A stretch of DNA of 18,190 bases from Bacteroidales bacterium (GTDB lineage Bacteria > Bacteroidota > Bacteroidia > Bacteroidales > Bacteroidaceae): assembly GCA_004554665.1 (NCBI GenBank), contig SFKY01000084.1, positions 1-18,190 of the forward strand. The letters run 5' to 3'. Position 1 is the first letter of the stretch, and every line of letters starts with the position of its first letter. The position numbers and the translations under genes are program-made. Positions 8,163 through 15,329 of the stretch are shown one piece after another. Under the pieces are notes generated by a model that saw only the letters and a program-made list of their open reading frames with translations, was not told the DNA's origin and did no database searches.

Positions 8163-8193
8163 CTGTTCCTTCGCCTTTTGGGCGAGGGAACAG
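8163..8193. repeat. 13-bp hairpin in the gap after yggS
   Basis: CTGTTCCTTCGCC (8163-8175) and GGCGAGGGAACAG (8181-8193) pair over 13 bp with one G-U, around TTTTG. No T-tract follows on either strand. It could be a terminator of unusual type, an mRNA-stabilising element or a copy of an intergenic repeat. The surrounding stretch 8087-8260 also has C-runs (5 and 7) and two weaker, overlapping stems (8134-8138/8146-8150 and 8141-8145/8156-8160). I see no gene in 8087-8343. Confidence 0.6.
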
Positions 8194-8263
8194 GTAAAAT
8201 ACAGCCCATAGGTAGATATGAACAACTCTTCGGAGTTTCCGAACACTTTTTTACTTGAAAAAG

Positions 8264-8294
8264 TTTCCCCGCACCGTTTTTTTCGCTAACTTTG
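8264..8294 (+). promoter_or_regulatory. Promoter of the small winged-helix gene
   Basis: TTTC (8264-8267), 19 nt, TAACTTTG (8287-8294): an exact -7 box, correct spacing and one mismatch in the -33 box. The expected transcript start is near 8301, giving a leader of roughly 50 nt. Confidence 0.6.
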
Positions 8295-8352
8295 TAAACA
8301 CCTAAGATACTGGTGACCCATAAAAGTAATAACCACTAAAAACGTGAAGCGT

Positions 8353-8559
8353 ATGTTCAACATGGAAGTTATCAAAAGAAACAGCCGTCGGGTGTACACC
8401 CTGATGGATTGGATGTACCGCTACACATTTGACGAGATAGAACGGGCGACCAAACTGGAATGTACAGACCTGTGCATGGCGCTCATAGAACTGCAAAAAG
8501 AGGGCCGTATCGCTTGCCACAAAGACGATTCGGGCGTCTACTACACACGCTGTGCCTGA
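8353..8559 (+). CDS. Small winged-helix protein, DUF2582-like
   Basis: A protein of about 68 residues. The core RRVYTLMDWMYRYTFDEIER, then ATKLECTDLCMALIELQKEG and RIACHKDDSGVYYTR, reads as a short helix, a helix-turn-helix pair and a beta wing. The pattern matches the small Bacteroidota winged-helix family (DUF2582, PF10771), whose members have the same spacing (K-[IV]-W-x-L ... L...T-x-L...L..AL..L...I). It is cytoplasmic with no signal. Three starts are possible: GTG 8344, ATG 8353 and ATG 8362. ATG 8353 is given, but 8362 (MEVIKRNSRRVY) would also suit the family's short N-terminus. It is a single gene with its own promoter. DNA binding and target are inferred from the fold only. Confidence 0.72.
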   Translation: MFNMEVIKRNSRRVYTLMDWMYRYTFDEIERATKLECTDLCMALIELQKEGRIACHKDDSGVYYTRCA

Positions 8560-8618
8560 TTGTGGCCGACCAAGCCACGCCCAAACATCACTTTCTGGAT
8601 ACCCAAACATGCCTTTTG

Positions 8619-8714
8619 CTCACCGTACACCAATTGCGATACGACCGTACTCCAATTGCGATACGCTCGTACTCCAATTGCGATACGACCGTATGGCAAG
8701 TGGAGTACGGTGAG
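8619..8714. repeat. Inverted arms enclosing three 22-bp tandem repeats
   Basis: The arms are 8619-8636 (CTCACCGTACACCAATTG) and 8697-8714 (CAAGTGGAGTACGGTGAG), complementary at 16 of 18 positions. Between and partly overlapping them lie three 22-bp units at 8630-8651, 8652-8673 and 8674-8695, each beginning CCAATTGCGATACG and differing at only two to three bases. Each unit contains the palindrome CAATTG within CGTA...TACG half-sites. The island sits between convergent genes (stops at 8559 and 8746) and could fold into a large stem, so it may also terminate transcription. No coding capacity is evident. Confidence 0.85.
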
Positions 8715-8745
8715 AGAATGCCGCCACCATACCAGCCATCGCAGC

Positions 8746-9252
8746 TTACAGCATGAGCACACGCACTTCGGCATTGGCCATGCGCGGTATCTCATGTATG
8801 GGCTTGTCGTAATAGATGCTCTGCACCACCTTGTTGATGATGCCATGCCCCACGGCCAGCACCGTCTGGTCGGGATAGGTGACCCTGATCCACGTGAGGA
8901 AGTTGCGGGCACGCGCCGCCATGCGGTCTGTCCGCTCCACATTGTCGGGCCACTTGCGATCCTTGAGGTCGGGAATGTACATCCCCGTGAAATCTCCCCA
9001 GTCGCGCTCGCGCAGCAGCGGGGTCTCCACCACCTCCCGGTGATGCGGCTGTGCGATGATGCGGCAGGTCTGCACCGCGCGGTGGAGGTCGCTGGCCACG
9101 AAGGCGTCTATCTGCTCGTTGCGGAGACGGTCGCGCAACTCCTCTGCCTGTCTTATTCCGTTGGCATTGAGCTTGCCCGGCGATTGTCCCTGCAGTATCT
9201 GGCGTACGTTGTCTTCGGTCTCGCCGTGTCTTACCAAATAGAGTTTTGTCAT
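8746..9252 (-). CDS. Histidine phosphatase family protein (phosphoglycerate-mutase-like)
   Basis: A 168-residue branch-1 histidine phosphatase. The catalytic RHGE is at 8-11 (His9 is the phospho-acceptor), with Arg58 in SDLHRAVQT, the acid Glu82 in LRERDWGDFTG and the second histidine His136 in AVGHG. These enzymes remove phosphate from small phospho-metabolites or phosphoproteins via a phosphohistidine. The protein is shorter than glycolytic cofactor-dependent mutases (about 250 residues), so a phosphatase of the GpmB/CobC type is more likely than a glycolytic mutase. The substrate is not readable. It is a single gene, convergent with the winged-helix gene across the repeat island and divergent from the DUF308 gene. 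A TATTTTTG match at 9318-9325 on minus is a possible -7 box, without a clear -33 partner. Confidence 0.88.
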   Translation of the reverse strand: MTKLYLVRHGETEDNVRQILQGQSPGKLNANGIRQAEELRDRLRNEQIDAFVASDLHRAVQTCRIIAQPHHREVVETPLLRERDWGDFTGMYIPDLKDRKWPDNVERTDRMAARARNFLTWIRVTYPDQTVLAVGHGIINKVVQSIYYDKPIHEIPRMANAEVRVLML

Positions 9253-9335
9253 ACTATATATTGTCTGTTAGGGTGTGAATAGTGTCTTGCGCGTGCCAAA
9301 GTAGGGCATGCAGCATGCAAAAATAGTAAAAAAGA

Positions 9336-9366
9336 TTGCTTTTTCGATGGATAGTTTGTAAATTTG
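9336..9366 (+). promoter_or_regulatory. Promoter of the DUF308 membrane protein gene
   Basis: TTG at 9336-9338 and TAAATTTG at 9359-9366 fit the Bacteroidota -33/-7 pattern with about 20 nt between them. The predicted transcript start near 9372 leaves only about 11 nt before the ATG at 9383, an unusually short leader. Confidence 0.5.
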
Positions 9367-9382
9367 TCATCAAAAAAACATT

Positions 9383-10036
9383 ATGAAGATACTGCAAAGC
9401 TCATTTTTCCGCTCCCTGTGCGCCATCGTTGTGGGTGTACTGCTCATCCAGTACCGAGAAGAGACCGTGAGATGGATCACCATCCTCATGGGTGTGATGT
9501 TTTTCCTGTCGGGAGTCATCTCCATCATCTCTTACTATGTGGCCTGCCGCCAGCAACCTGATATGCTGGTGACCGACGAAGCCGGCAATCCCATCGCCGG
9601 CTACCGACCCGTGTTCCCGATTGTGGGACTGGGAAGCCTCATCTTCGGTGTGGTGCTGGCGCTCATGCCCACCACCTTCATCACAGGACTTACCCTCACG
9701 CTGGCCGCTTTTCTCATCTTGGGTGCCGTCAGCCAGTACATGATGCTGCTGCGCATCCGCAAGTTGGGCAAGGTAAGCGTATTCTACTGGCTGTTGCCCT
9801 CCGTGACCCTGCTCGTGGGCTTGGTGGCCATTGTCCATCCCCAAGCCATCGCCACGGCTCCGCTGTTTGTCATCGGATGGTGCATGCTGCTCTACGGCGT
9901 GGCCGAGTGTCTCAATGCCATCAAGATGCACAACGAGCGCAAGCAGTGCGAACGGGCTGCTGCCGAGCGCATGAAAACAACCATAGATAGTGCAGAGACA
10001 GCGCAGAACAGCCCGGAAGAAAAAGCAGAGCAATAG
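9383..10036 (+). CDS. DUF308/HdeD-like integral membrane protein
   Basis: A 217-residue inner-membrane protein with six predicted helices at about 8-23, 30-53, 76-95, 98-121, 133-152 and 156-177. The paired-helix repeats with small-residue G-V/L-L patterns (FRSLCAIVVGVLLIQYREET, GLGSLIFGVVLALMPTTFIT, LLPSVTLLVGLVAIVHPQAI) are typical of the HdeD/DUF308 family, in which a three-unit helix-pair repeat is usual. The C-terminal 38 residues are charged (Lys/Glu/Arg-rich) and cytoplasmic by the positive-inside rule. HdeD in Escherichia coli is linked to acid resistance, but whether that applies here is unknown. It appears monocistronic, ending about 165 nt before a terminator that faces the opposite operon. 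Confidence 0.8.
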   Translation: MKILQSSFFRSLCAIVVGVLLIQYREETVRWITILMGVMFFLSGVISIISYYVACRQQPDMLVTDEAGNPIAGYRPVFPIVGLGSLIFGVVLALMPTTFITGLTLTLAAFLILGAVSQYMMLLRIRKLGKVSVFYWLLPSVTLLVGLVAIVHPQAIATAPLFVIGWCMLLYGVAECLNAIKMHNERKQCERAAAERMKTTIDSAETAQNSPEEKAEQ

Positions 10037-10154
10037 GAATATACAACGAGGATCGTGCTACCAACAAGCAACTTGCTTTAACCCAAATCGGCCATTAGAC
10101 TATTATGCGCAAACAAACTTTCTTTTTGTCATCTGCCTTTCCGTTTTTCGGTTA

Positions 10155-10170
10155 CAATGGAACCCCATTG
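10155..10170. terminator. Small hairpin downstream of the DUF308 gene
   Basis: CAATGG and CCATTG pair over 6 bp around AACC, about 119 nt after the stop at 10036. No T-tract follows, so termination is only a possibility. The rest of 10037-10200 shows no gene that I can support. Confidence 0.25.
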
Positions 10171-10201
10171 CGCCCTCAAAACGTAGAGACATACACAAAA
10201 A

Positions 10202-10251
10202 AAATCGTTTCATTAGAAAAGTAACTTTCCACTTCTCTAATGAAACGATTT
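10202..10251 (-). terminator. Intrinsic terminator of the nuclease-glycosylase-udk operon
   Basis: The arms 10202-10222 and 10231-10251 pair over 21 bp with one mismatch (16 contiguous perfect pairs at the base) around an 8-nt loop. On the minus strand the stem begins 18 nt after the udk stop at 10270 and runs straight into a run of eight T's (plus-strand A's at 10197-10204), the classic Rho-independent layout. On + no T-run follows, so it faces mainly leftward. Confidence 0.85.
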
Positions 10252-10269
10252 GCGACAAAACGGGGCAAA

Positions 10270-10902
10270 CTATTCTTTGACCAGTCCCTCGATAAACTTG
10301 CAGAGGATGCCGATGCCCTTCTCGTTTTGGCCTCCCTGCGGGATGATGAGGTCCGCATAGCGCTTGGTAGGCTCAATAAACTGTTCGTGCATGGGCTTGA
10401 GCACCTCCAGATAGCGCTCCACCACCATCGACACCGTGCGGCCACGATCGATGGTATCGCGCTGGATATTGCGGATGAGCCGCTCGTCAGAATCGCAGTC
10501 TACAAAGATTTTCAGGTCCATCATGTCGCGCAGCTTCTTGTTGATAAGCGTCATGATACCCTCGATGATAATGACCGGTTTGGGCTCCACGTGGATGGTC
10601 TCGGGGAGACGGTTACTGATGATATACGAGTAGGTGGGCTGCTCGATGGCACGCCCCTCGCGCAACTCGTTGACCTGACGAATGAGCAGTTTCCAGTCGA
10701 AGGCGTCGGGATGGTCAAAGTTGATGGCGCGCCGCTCCTCATTGGTGAGGTGGGTGGTGTCATTGTAATACGAGTCGAGCGGCACCACAGCCACATAGTG
10801 CGGCGGCAGCGCCTCCACGATCTTCCTCACCACCGTGGTCTTGCCCGACCCTGTACCGCCGGCAATGCCGATGATGGTAATCTTGTCGTCTGTATGTTTC
10901 AT
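10270..10902 (-). CDS. udk: Uridine kinase
   Basis: A 210-residue P-loop kinase that phosphorylates uridine or cytidine to UMP or CMP in the pyrimidine salvage pathway. The Walker A loop GGTGSGKTT is at 15-23, followed by the lid/substrate region PLDSYYND (41-48), NFDHPDAFDW (61-70), the conserved IIEGIM (112-117) and FVDCDSDERLIRNIQRD (133-149) with VERYLEVLKPMHEQFIEPTKRYAD (about 161-184). This order and length match bacterial Udk closely. It is the last gene of a three-gene minus operon, 8 nt after the glycosylase stop, and is followed by a strong terminator. Context with a nuclease and a glycosylase suggests nucleic-acid salvage or repair. Confidence 0.95.
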   Translation of the reverse strand: MKHTDDKITIIGIAGGTGSGKTTVVRKIVEALPPHYVAVVPLDSYYNDTTHLTNEERRAINFDHPDAFDWKLLIRQVNELREGRAIEQPTYSYIISNRLPETIHVEPKPVIIIEGIMTLINKKLRDMMDLKIFVDCDSDERLIRNIQRDTIDRGRTVSMVVERYLEVLKPMHEQFIEPTKRYADLIIPQGGQNEKGIGILCKFIEGLVKE

Positions 10903-10910
10903 TGTAGCTA

Positions 10911-11486
10911 TTAAGTTAAGATTTCGTCAAACATAGGTCCGTAAATCTCGGCCTTGCGCTCCACCTTCATGGGATAGGCGCGGCTGCTGCTGGGCTGCCG
11001 GTAGAGCCGCAGTGTGCGCCCCTCGAACGTGAAGGGCACATAGGCTCCCATCTCTGGCCGGCCGGAGATGTGGTAATGGTCGGCAAAGATGCGGGTGGCC
11101 AACTGGCCGGCGGTGAGCACAGCCTGGCAACGAGGCAAGGCGCGGAGCATACCGTCGAGGTCGGCCGCTTCCACCACATCCAGGTCTTTGTCGGACGCTG
11201 TGCCCGTGGTGCGGCGTACGCGCAAGGCTGTGTCGAAGATGGCCACTCCCTTCTCGGCCAAGAAGGCCTGGATGTCGGCCAAACGGAAGGTCTTGTGCGC
11301 CTCGTCCACGAAGTGCAGCTTGTCGCCGAAGAAGTGGAGTCCGAAGATGCGCCACATGTCGTTGGTGTAGTTGGGGTAATACCACGGCATACACCAACGC
11401 TTGGGAGCCGGCGGAAACGTGCCGAGCATGAGCAAGCGGGCATGGGCGGGCAGGAACGGCTCGAAGGGATGGGTCTCTATCTCCAT
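10911..11486 (-). CDS. Uracil-DNA glycosylase superfamily protein
   Basis: A 191-residue protein of the UDG superfamily (Mug or deoxyinosine-glycosylase type). Such enzymes flip a damaged or mismatched base out of DNA and cut its N-glycosidic bond. Motif 1 appears as MLGTFPPAPKRW followed by MPWYYPN and NDMWRIFG (about 20-49), and the C-terminal motif as LYRQPSSSRAYPM (about 161-173), in place of the classical H-P-S-P loop. A Cys/Thr/Gly-containing central strand (CQAVLTAGQLATRIF) fits the third strand of the fold. Its start abuts the stop of the upstream nuclease gene (11487) with no gap, so the two are co-transcribed. Substrate preference (uracil versus hypoxanthine) is not decided by sequence. 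Confidence 0.78.
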   Translation of the reverse strand: MEIETHPFEPFLPAHARLLMLGTFPPAPKRWCMPWYYPNYTNDMWRIFGLHFFGDKLHFVDEAHKTFRLADIQAFLAEKGVAIFDTALRVRRTTGTASDKDLDVVEAADLDGMLRALPRCQAVLTAGQLATRIFADHYHISGRPEMGAYVPFTFEGRTLRLYRQPSSSRAYPMKVERKAEIYGPMFDEILT

Positions 11487-12533
11487 TTACTTGCGCTCCT
11501 TGGTGAGATAAATCACTACAGGCAAGTGGTCGGAATAGCCGTCGAGCCACACACCGCCGGCAGTGGTGCGCTTGGGTGCGCCCTTGTACTTTCCCTCGGT
11601 CTGGAAGAGGTAGTCACGACGGAAAATCTGGCACTTCCAATACTTGAGCGTAGAGAAATCGCGCTGCCCGGCAGCATTGAGCATATTGGGTGTCATCACT
11701 ATCTGGTCGAAGAGATTCCATGCGCCGTTGTAATACAATGTACCTGTTCCTTTTTTTATAATATTATACCACGGATTGTACATCTCGTCCTTGCCCACCT
11801 TGGCAATATCCTCCTTGGCGGCCAGCACCTCGTACATGCTCTTGTCGGTAGGGTCGTCGTTCATGTCGCCCATCACCATGATTTTATTATTGGGATTCGC
11901 CCGGAGGAGCGAGTCTTTGAGCGCACGCACCTGTCGGGCACCCTGCTCACGATAGAACGAGGTGCTGAAACGGCTCGGCCAGTGGCAGACAATCACCGTG
12001 ACGGGCTCATCGGCCAAGGTTCCCTGCACGGTGAGGAAGCCTCGGGTGTAGAAGGCGCTGTCCTTGGCCAGCGTCTGCACGTAGGGGTGGAGCTTGACAT
12101 CACGCACGGTGAAGAGCGAGGGATTGTAAAGCAGCGCACAGTCTACACCACGGCGGTCGGGACCCTCGATGTGTACAAACTGCATGTTGCGGGCCTTGAG
12201 CGGAGCCTGGCTGCAGAGGTCGGTCAGCACTTTGGCGTTTTCCACCTCACTCAATCCAATGAGCGCACAACCCACCTGCGGGAGCACATCGGTGCCCATG
12301 TCGGCCAGCGCCGTGGCCATATTCTTCAGTTTGTGACTATATTTCAACCCGTCCCAACGATAACTGCCATTGGGCAGGAAGTCATAGTCGCGTTTTCCCT
12401 CATCATGACAAGTGTCGAAAAGATTTTCCTGATTGTAGAAGCCGACGGCATACACCGAAATCTTCTTTTGAGCAGCGGCCGAGAAGCAGACAATCCACGC
12501 AAACAGGGCCGAAACAATGATAAGTTTTTTCAT
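11487..12533 (-). CDS. Secreted endonuclease/exonuclease/phosphatase-fold enzyme
   Basis: A 348-residue protein with an N-terminal signal peptide (MKKLIIVSALFAWIVCFSAA, cleavage near 20-22), so it acts in the periplasm or outside. The metal-dependent EEP (DNase I-like) motifs are in the expected order: FYNQENLFD (32-40), GLSEVEN (93-99) with metal ligand Glu96/Glu98, DRRGVD (126-131), CHWPSR (183-188) with His184, GDMNDDP (222-228) with Asp223/Asn225, WNLFDQI (272-278), and YSDHLPV (333-339) with the catalytic Asp335-His336 pair. Substrates of this fold include DNA, RNA, phosphoinositides and sphingomyelin, so nuclease is the most likely but not the only reading. It is the first gene of the operon with the glycosylase and udk, and is divergent from the receptor operon. 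Confidence 0.87.
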   Translation of the reverse strand: MKKLIIVSALFAWIVCFSAAAQKKISVYAVGFYNQENLFDTCHDEGKRDYDFLPNGSYRWDGLKYSHKLKNMATALADMGTDVLPQVGCALIGLSEVENAKVLTDLCSQAPLKARNMQFVHIEGPDRRGVDCALLYNPSLFTVRDVKLHPYVQTLAKDSAFYTRGFLTVQGTLADEPVTVIVCHWPSRFSTSFYREQGARQVRALKDSLLRANPNNKIMVMGDMNDDPTDKSMYEVLAAKEDIAKVGKDEMYNPWYNIIKKGTGTLYYNGAWNLFDQIVMTPNMLNAAGQRDFSTLKYWKCQIFRRDYLFQTEGKYKGAPKRTTAGGVWLDGYSDHLPVVIYLTKERK

Positions 12534-12616
12534 ATTTTTAGTCTGTTAATATACTTCTTGAAGCCGACCGTTGCATCCTCAAAGGCTTTTTGTCATGCAA
12601 ATCGGCGAAACCTGTG

Positions 12617-12647
12617 CAAATATCGCAATTAAAATCGACAAATCAAC
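12617..12647 (-). promoter_or_regulatory. Possible promoter of the nuclease operon
   Basis: The minus strand reads GTTG (12644-12647), 19 nt, then GATATTTG (12617-12624). This is the right spacing with one mismatch in each box. The expected leader is about 78 nt before the ATG at 12533. In 12534-12746 I see no other feature except this and the opposing promoter. Confidence 0.4.
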
Positions 12648-12677
12648 TACTTTCTCGAAATTTTAATCAAAAAAACT

Positions 12678-12707
12678 TTTGTTTTCAAAATATATTTCGT
12701 TACTTTG
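12678..12707 (+). promoter_or_regulatory. Promoter of the receptor-lipoprotein operon
   Basis: TTTG at 12678-12681, then 19 nt, then TACTTTG at 12701-12707. The -7 box lacks one base of TAnnTTTG, but TTACTTTGCAG is a commonly seen Bacteroidota variant. The expected leader is about 34 nt before the ATG at 12747. Confidence 0.6.
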
Positions 12708-12746
12708 CAGCCATGATATGTATAACGTTTATTAATAATTAGGACT

Positions 12747-15317
12747 ATGCAGAACAAGCTAAAATTAGCTGTGTTTGCCCTTTGCTACGCTTCTATGGCG
12801 CTTGCGCAGAACCCTCAAGGTGCTGAAAAGCAAAACGCCAATCCTGTAGACGAGTCGGCATTCACTTTTTCGGAAGCACAGTTGGGCGAAGACGATGACA
12901 TGACGCAAAACGTCACCATCCTCAACTCCAGCTCCAACTTCTATGCGAGCGAGGTGGGATACCTTTTCTCGCCGGTGAGATTCCGCTACCGTGCTTTCAA
13001 CCAGAAGTACAATGACATCTATATCAACGGCGCCCCGGTAAACGATGTGGAAACGGGACAGTTCAGATACTCCATGATTGGCGGACTCAACCAGCAGACC
13101 CGCAACGTGGACTTCTCGCTGCCGTTTGAGGCATGCAACTATGGCATGACAGAGATGGGTGGAAGCAACAACTACGACTTCCGCGCCGGCCACATGGCAG
13201 CCGGGCACCGCGTAACGCTGACAGGAGCCAACCGCAACTACAACCTGAGAGGTATGTACACGTACAACTCGGGATTCAACAAGCATGGTTGGGCGGTCTC
13301 GGCCAACGTCACCTACCGCTGGGCCAAGCGCGGCTACGTAGAGGGCACCTTCTATAACTCGCTCTCTTACTTCCTCGGTGTGCAGAAGCTTTTCGGCGAC
13401 AACCACTCTGTCTCCTTCGCCACTTGGGGCAACCCCACCGAGCGCGCTTCGCAAGGAGCGTCGACGGATGAGGTGTACTGGCTCACCAACAACAAGCAAT
13501 ACAACTCGTACTGGGGCTACCAAAACGGGCATGTGCGCAACTCGCGCGTGGTCAACGACTTTGCTCCCACAGCATTGCTTACTTGGGACTGGGACATCAA
13601 TAAGGACATGAAGCTCACCACCACCCTGTTGGGCAAGTATAGCATGTACAAGAGCACCAAGCTCAACTACAACAATGCCGACAACCCGCATCCCGATTAT
13701 TGGAAAAACCTGCCCAGCTCTTACTATTATGTATGGGGAGAGAATCCGCTGTATAGCGGCTACCGCACGGCTGCCGCACTGAACGACTGGACCAACTCTT
13801 ACAACTACTGGCAGGACGAAGCCAACCAGCAGATCAACTGGGACAGGCTCTACTATGCCAACCAGCAGATTTCGAAGGCTGGTGGGGATGCCATGTATTT
13901 TATCCAGGCCAAGCACAATGACAACCTGAACTTCACATTGGCATCGACCCTGACCACCCGCGAGACGAAAAACACTTCGTGGAACCTCGGTTTCGTGCTC
14001 GCCACCAACAAGGGCAAGCACTATCAGACGATGGAAGACATGCTCGGTGCCACGACCTACCACAATATCAACACGTATGCGCTGGGTACCTATCCCGCAG
14101 GCTCTGACGCTGTGCAGTATGACCTCAACACGATGGGGCCAAACGGCACGGGAAGACTGATCTACGAGGGAGACAAGTTTGGCTACGACTACGACCTGCT
14201 GATCAACAAGGGACATGTATGGGCCAACTACGTGGCCACGACGGGTCCTGTACGCATGATGATTGCCGGACGGCTGGGTGCTGTGTCCATGCGTCGCGAC
14301 GGCCACATGCGCAACGGTCTCTTTGCCGAGAACTCTTTCGGCAAGAGCGGCATCGCCCGGTTCGGTGAGGGCGGCGCCAAGGGTAGCATCATCGTCAACG
14401 CCGGCAACGGACACTCTTTCGTAGTGGGCGCAGGCTATCAGTGGAATGCCCCAAAGGGCAACACTGCGTTTGCCTCACCAGAGATGAACAACGACTTTGT
14501 GCTCAACCTCAAAAACGAGCATGTATTCAGCAGCGAGATTGGGTATCAGTACAATGGTACTTGGCTCCATGCCAATATCAACGGTTACTATAGCCGTCTG
14601 GACCACGTCACCGAGTGGCAGAATTTCTACTTCGACGACATCAACTCGTTCTCTTATGTCTCCATGACAGGCATCAAGAAAGAGTATTACGGCGTGGAGG
14701 CCGGACTGAGATTCAAGCTCTCTTCAGCATTGGACCTCAATGCACTCGGTACCATCAGCCAAGCCAAGAACATCAACAATGCCGCCGTGCGCTACATGAA
14801 TTCTACCGAGGGTACCTATACCGATGAGACGGTCTACAACAAAGACATGCACGAGGCTGGCACACCGCTCACCGCGCTGAGCCTGGGTCTGAGCTATCAT
14901 CAGGGTGGATGGTTTATCGACATCAATGGCAACTACTATGACCGCATCTACCTCTCTTACTCGCCCAGCTACCGCTACGAGAGTGCACTGAAGAAGCGCC
15001 AGCAGATTTATGGAGATGTCTATGACAACGAAGGCAATCTGCTTAAGTCGGCTGTGCAGCAGCAGGAAGGACACGGAGGTTTCATGCTCGACGCATCCAT
15101 CGGCCGTAGCATCCGCCTGAAGAAAGGCTCGCTGTCTGTCAACTTCTCTGTAACCAACATCCTCAACAACCAGAACATCGTGACGGGCGGTTATGAGCAG
15201 AGCCGAAGCGACTATACATCGAGCGACAACGTACGCGCTTACCAGTTCTCTCGTAACCCGAAGAAATTCTATGCCTTTGGCCCCAACGGCATGCTCAATA
15301 TCGCATACAAATTCTAA
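12747..15317 (+). CDS. TonB-dependent-receptor-like outer-membrane barrel with short N-terminus
   Basis: An 856-residue outer-membrane protein. The signal peptide is residues 1-20 (ends SMALA before Gln21). A degenerate plug-like segment follows at about 55-130, with family blocks ASEVGYLFSPVRFRYRAF, DIYINGAPVND (90-100) and GGLNQQTRN (112-120). These resemble the AGYTF...RFR.RG...D.Y.NGV..ND pattern of Bacteroidota TonB-dependent receptors. The rest alternates aromatic and polar residues as beta-strands, with a C-terminal strand ending in AYKF. The CarboxypepD-regulatory-like domain usually found ahead of the plug in this phylum is absent. The acidic stretch SAFTFSEAQLGEDDD (37-51) is where a TonB box would lie. 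Its ligand is unknown. It is first in an operon with two lipoproteins, 12 nt before the next gene, as in SusC/SusD-like surface systems. Confidence 0.88.
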   Translation: MQNKLKLAVFALCYASMALAQNPQGAEKQNANPVDESAFTFSEAQLGEDDDMTQNVTILNSSSNFYASEVGYLFSPVRFRYRAFNQKYNDIYINGAPVNDVETGQFRYSMIGGLNQQTRNVDFSLPFEACNYGMTEMGGSNNYDFRAGHMAAGHRVTLTGANRNYNLRGMYTYNSGFNKHGWAVSANVTYRWAKRGYVEGTFYNSLSYFLGVQKLFGDNHSVSFATWGNPTERASQGASTDEVYWLTNNKQYNSYWGYQNGHVRNSRVVNDFAPTALLTWDWDINKDMKLTTTLLGKYSMYKSTKLNYNNADNPHPDYWKNLPSSYYYVWGENPLYSGYRTAAALNDWTNSYNYWQDEANQQINWDRLYYANQQISKAGGDAMYFIQAKHNDNLNFTLASTLTTRETKNTSWNLGFVLATNKGKHYQTMEDMLGATTYHNINTYALGTYPAGSDAVQYDLNTMGPNGTGRLIYEGDKFGYDYDLLINKGHVWANYVATTGPVRMMIAGRLGAVSMRRDGHMRNGLFAENSFGKSGIARFGEGGAKGSIIVNAGNGHSFVVGAGYQWNAPKGNTAFASPEMNNDFVLNLKNEHVFSSEIGYQYNGTWLHANINGYYSRLDHVTEWQNFYFDDINSFSYVSMTGIKKEYYGVEAGLRFKLSSALDLNALGTISQAKNINNAAVRYMNSTEGTYTDETVYNKDMHEAGTPLTALSLGLSYHQGGWFIDINGNYYDRIYLSYSPSYRYESALKKRQQIYGDVYDNEGNLLKSAVQQQEGHGGFMLDASIGRSIRLKKGSLSVNFSVTNILNNQNIVTGGYEQSRSDYTSSDNVRAYQFSRNPKKFYAFGPNGMLNIAYKF

Positions 15318-15329
15318 CGACATACCGAT

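Noticed and set aside
8619..8714. CRISPR array interpretation of the three 22-bp repeats
   Set aside because: The units are directly abutting with no spacers between them, are only three in number, and no cas gene is nearby.
9306..9318. Two GCATGC palindromes in a row upstream of the histidine phosphatase
   Set aside because: Six-base palindromes this short occur by chance, and no larger symmetry or promoter relation supports a function.
9990..10280. A 96-codon plus-strand frame covering the gap after the DUF308 gene
   Set aside because: It begins inside the DUF308 coding region in another frame, runs through the terminator stem and has low-quality composition; it has no promoter or family resemblance.
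12765..14414. A long minus-strand frame opposite the receptor gene
   Set aside because: The plus-strand frame has a signal peptide, receptor motifs and a beta-barrel pattern throughout; the minus frame is Val/His/Arg-rich with no domain.
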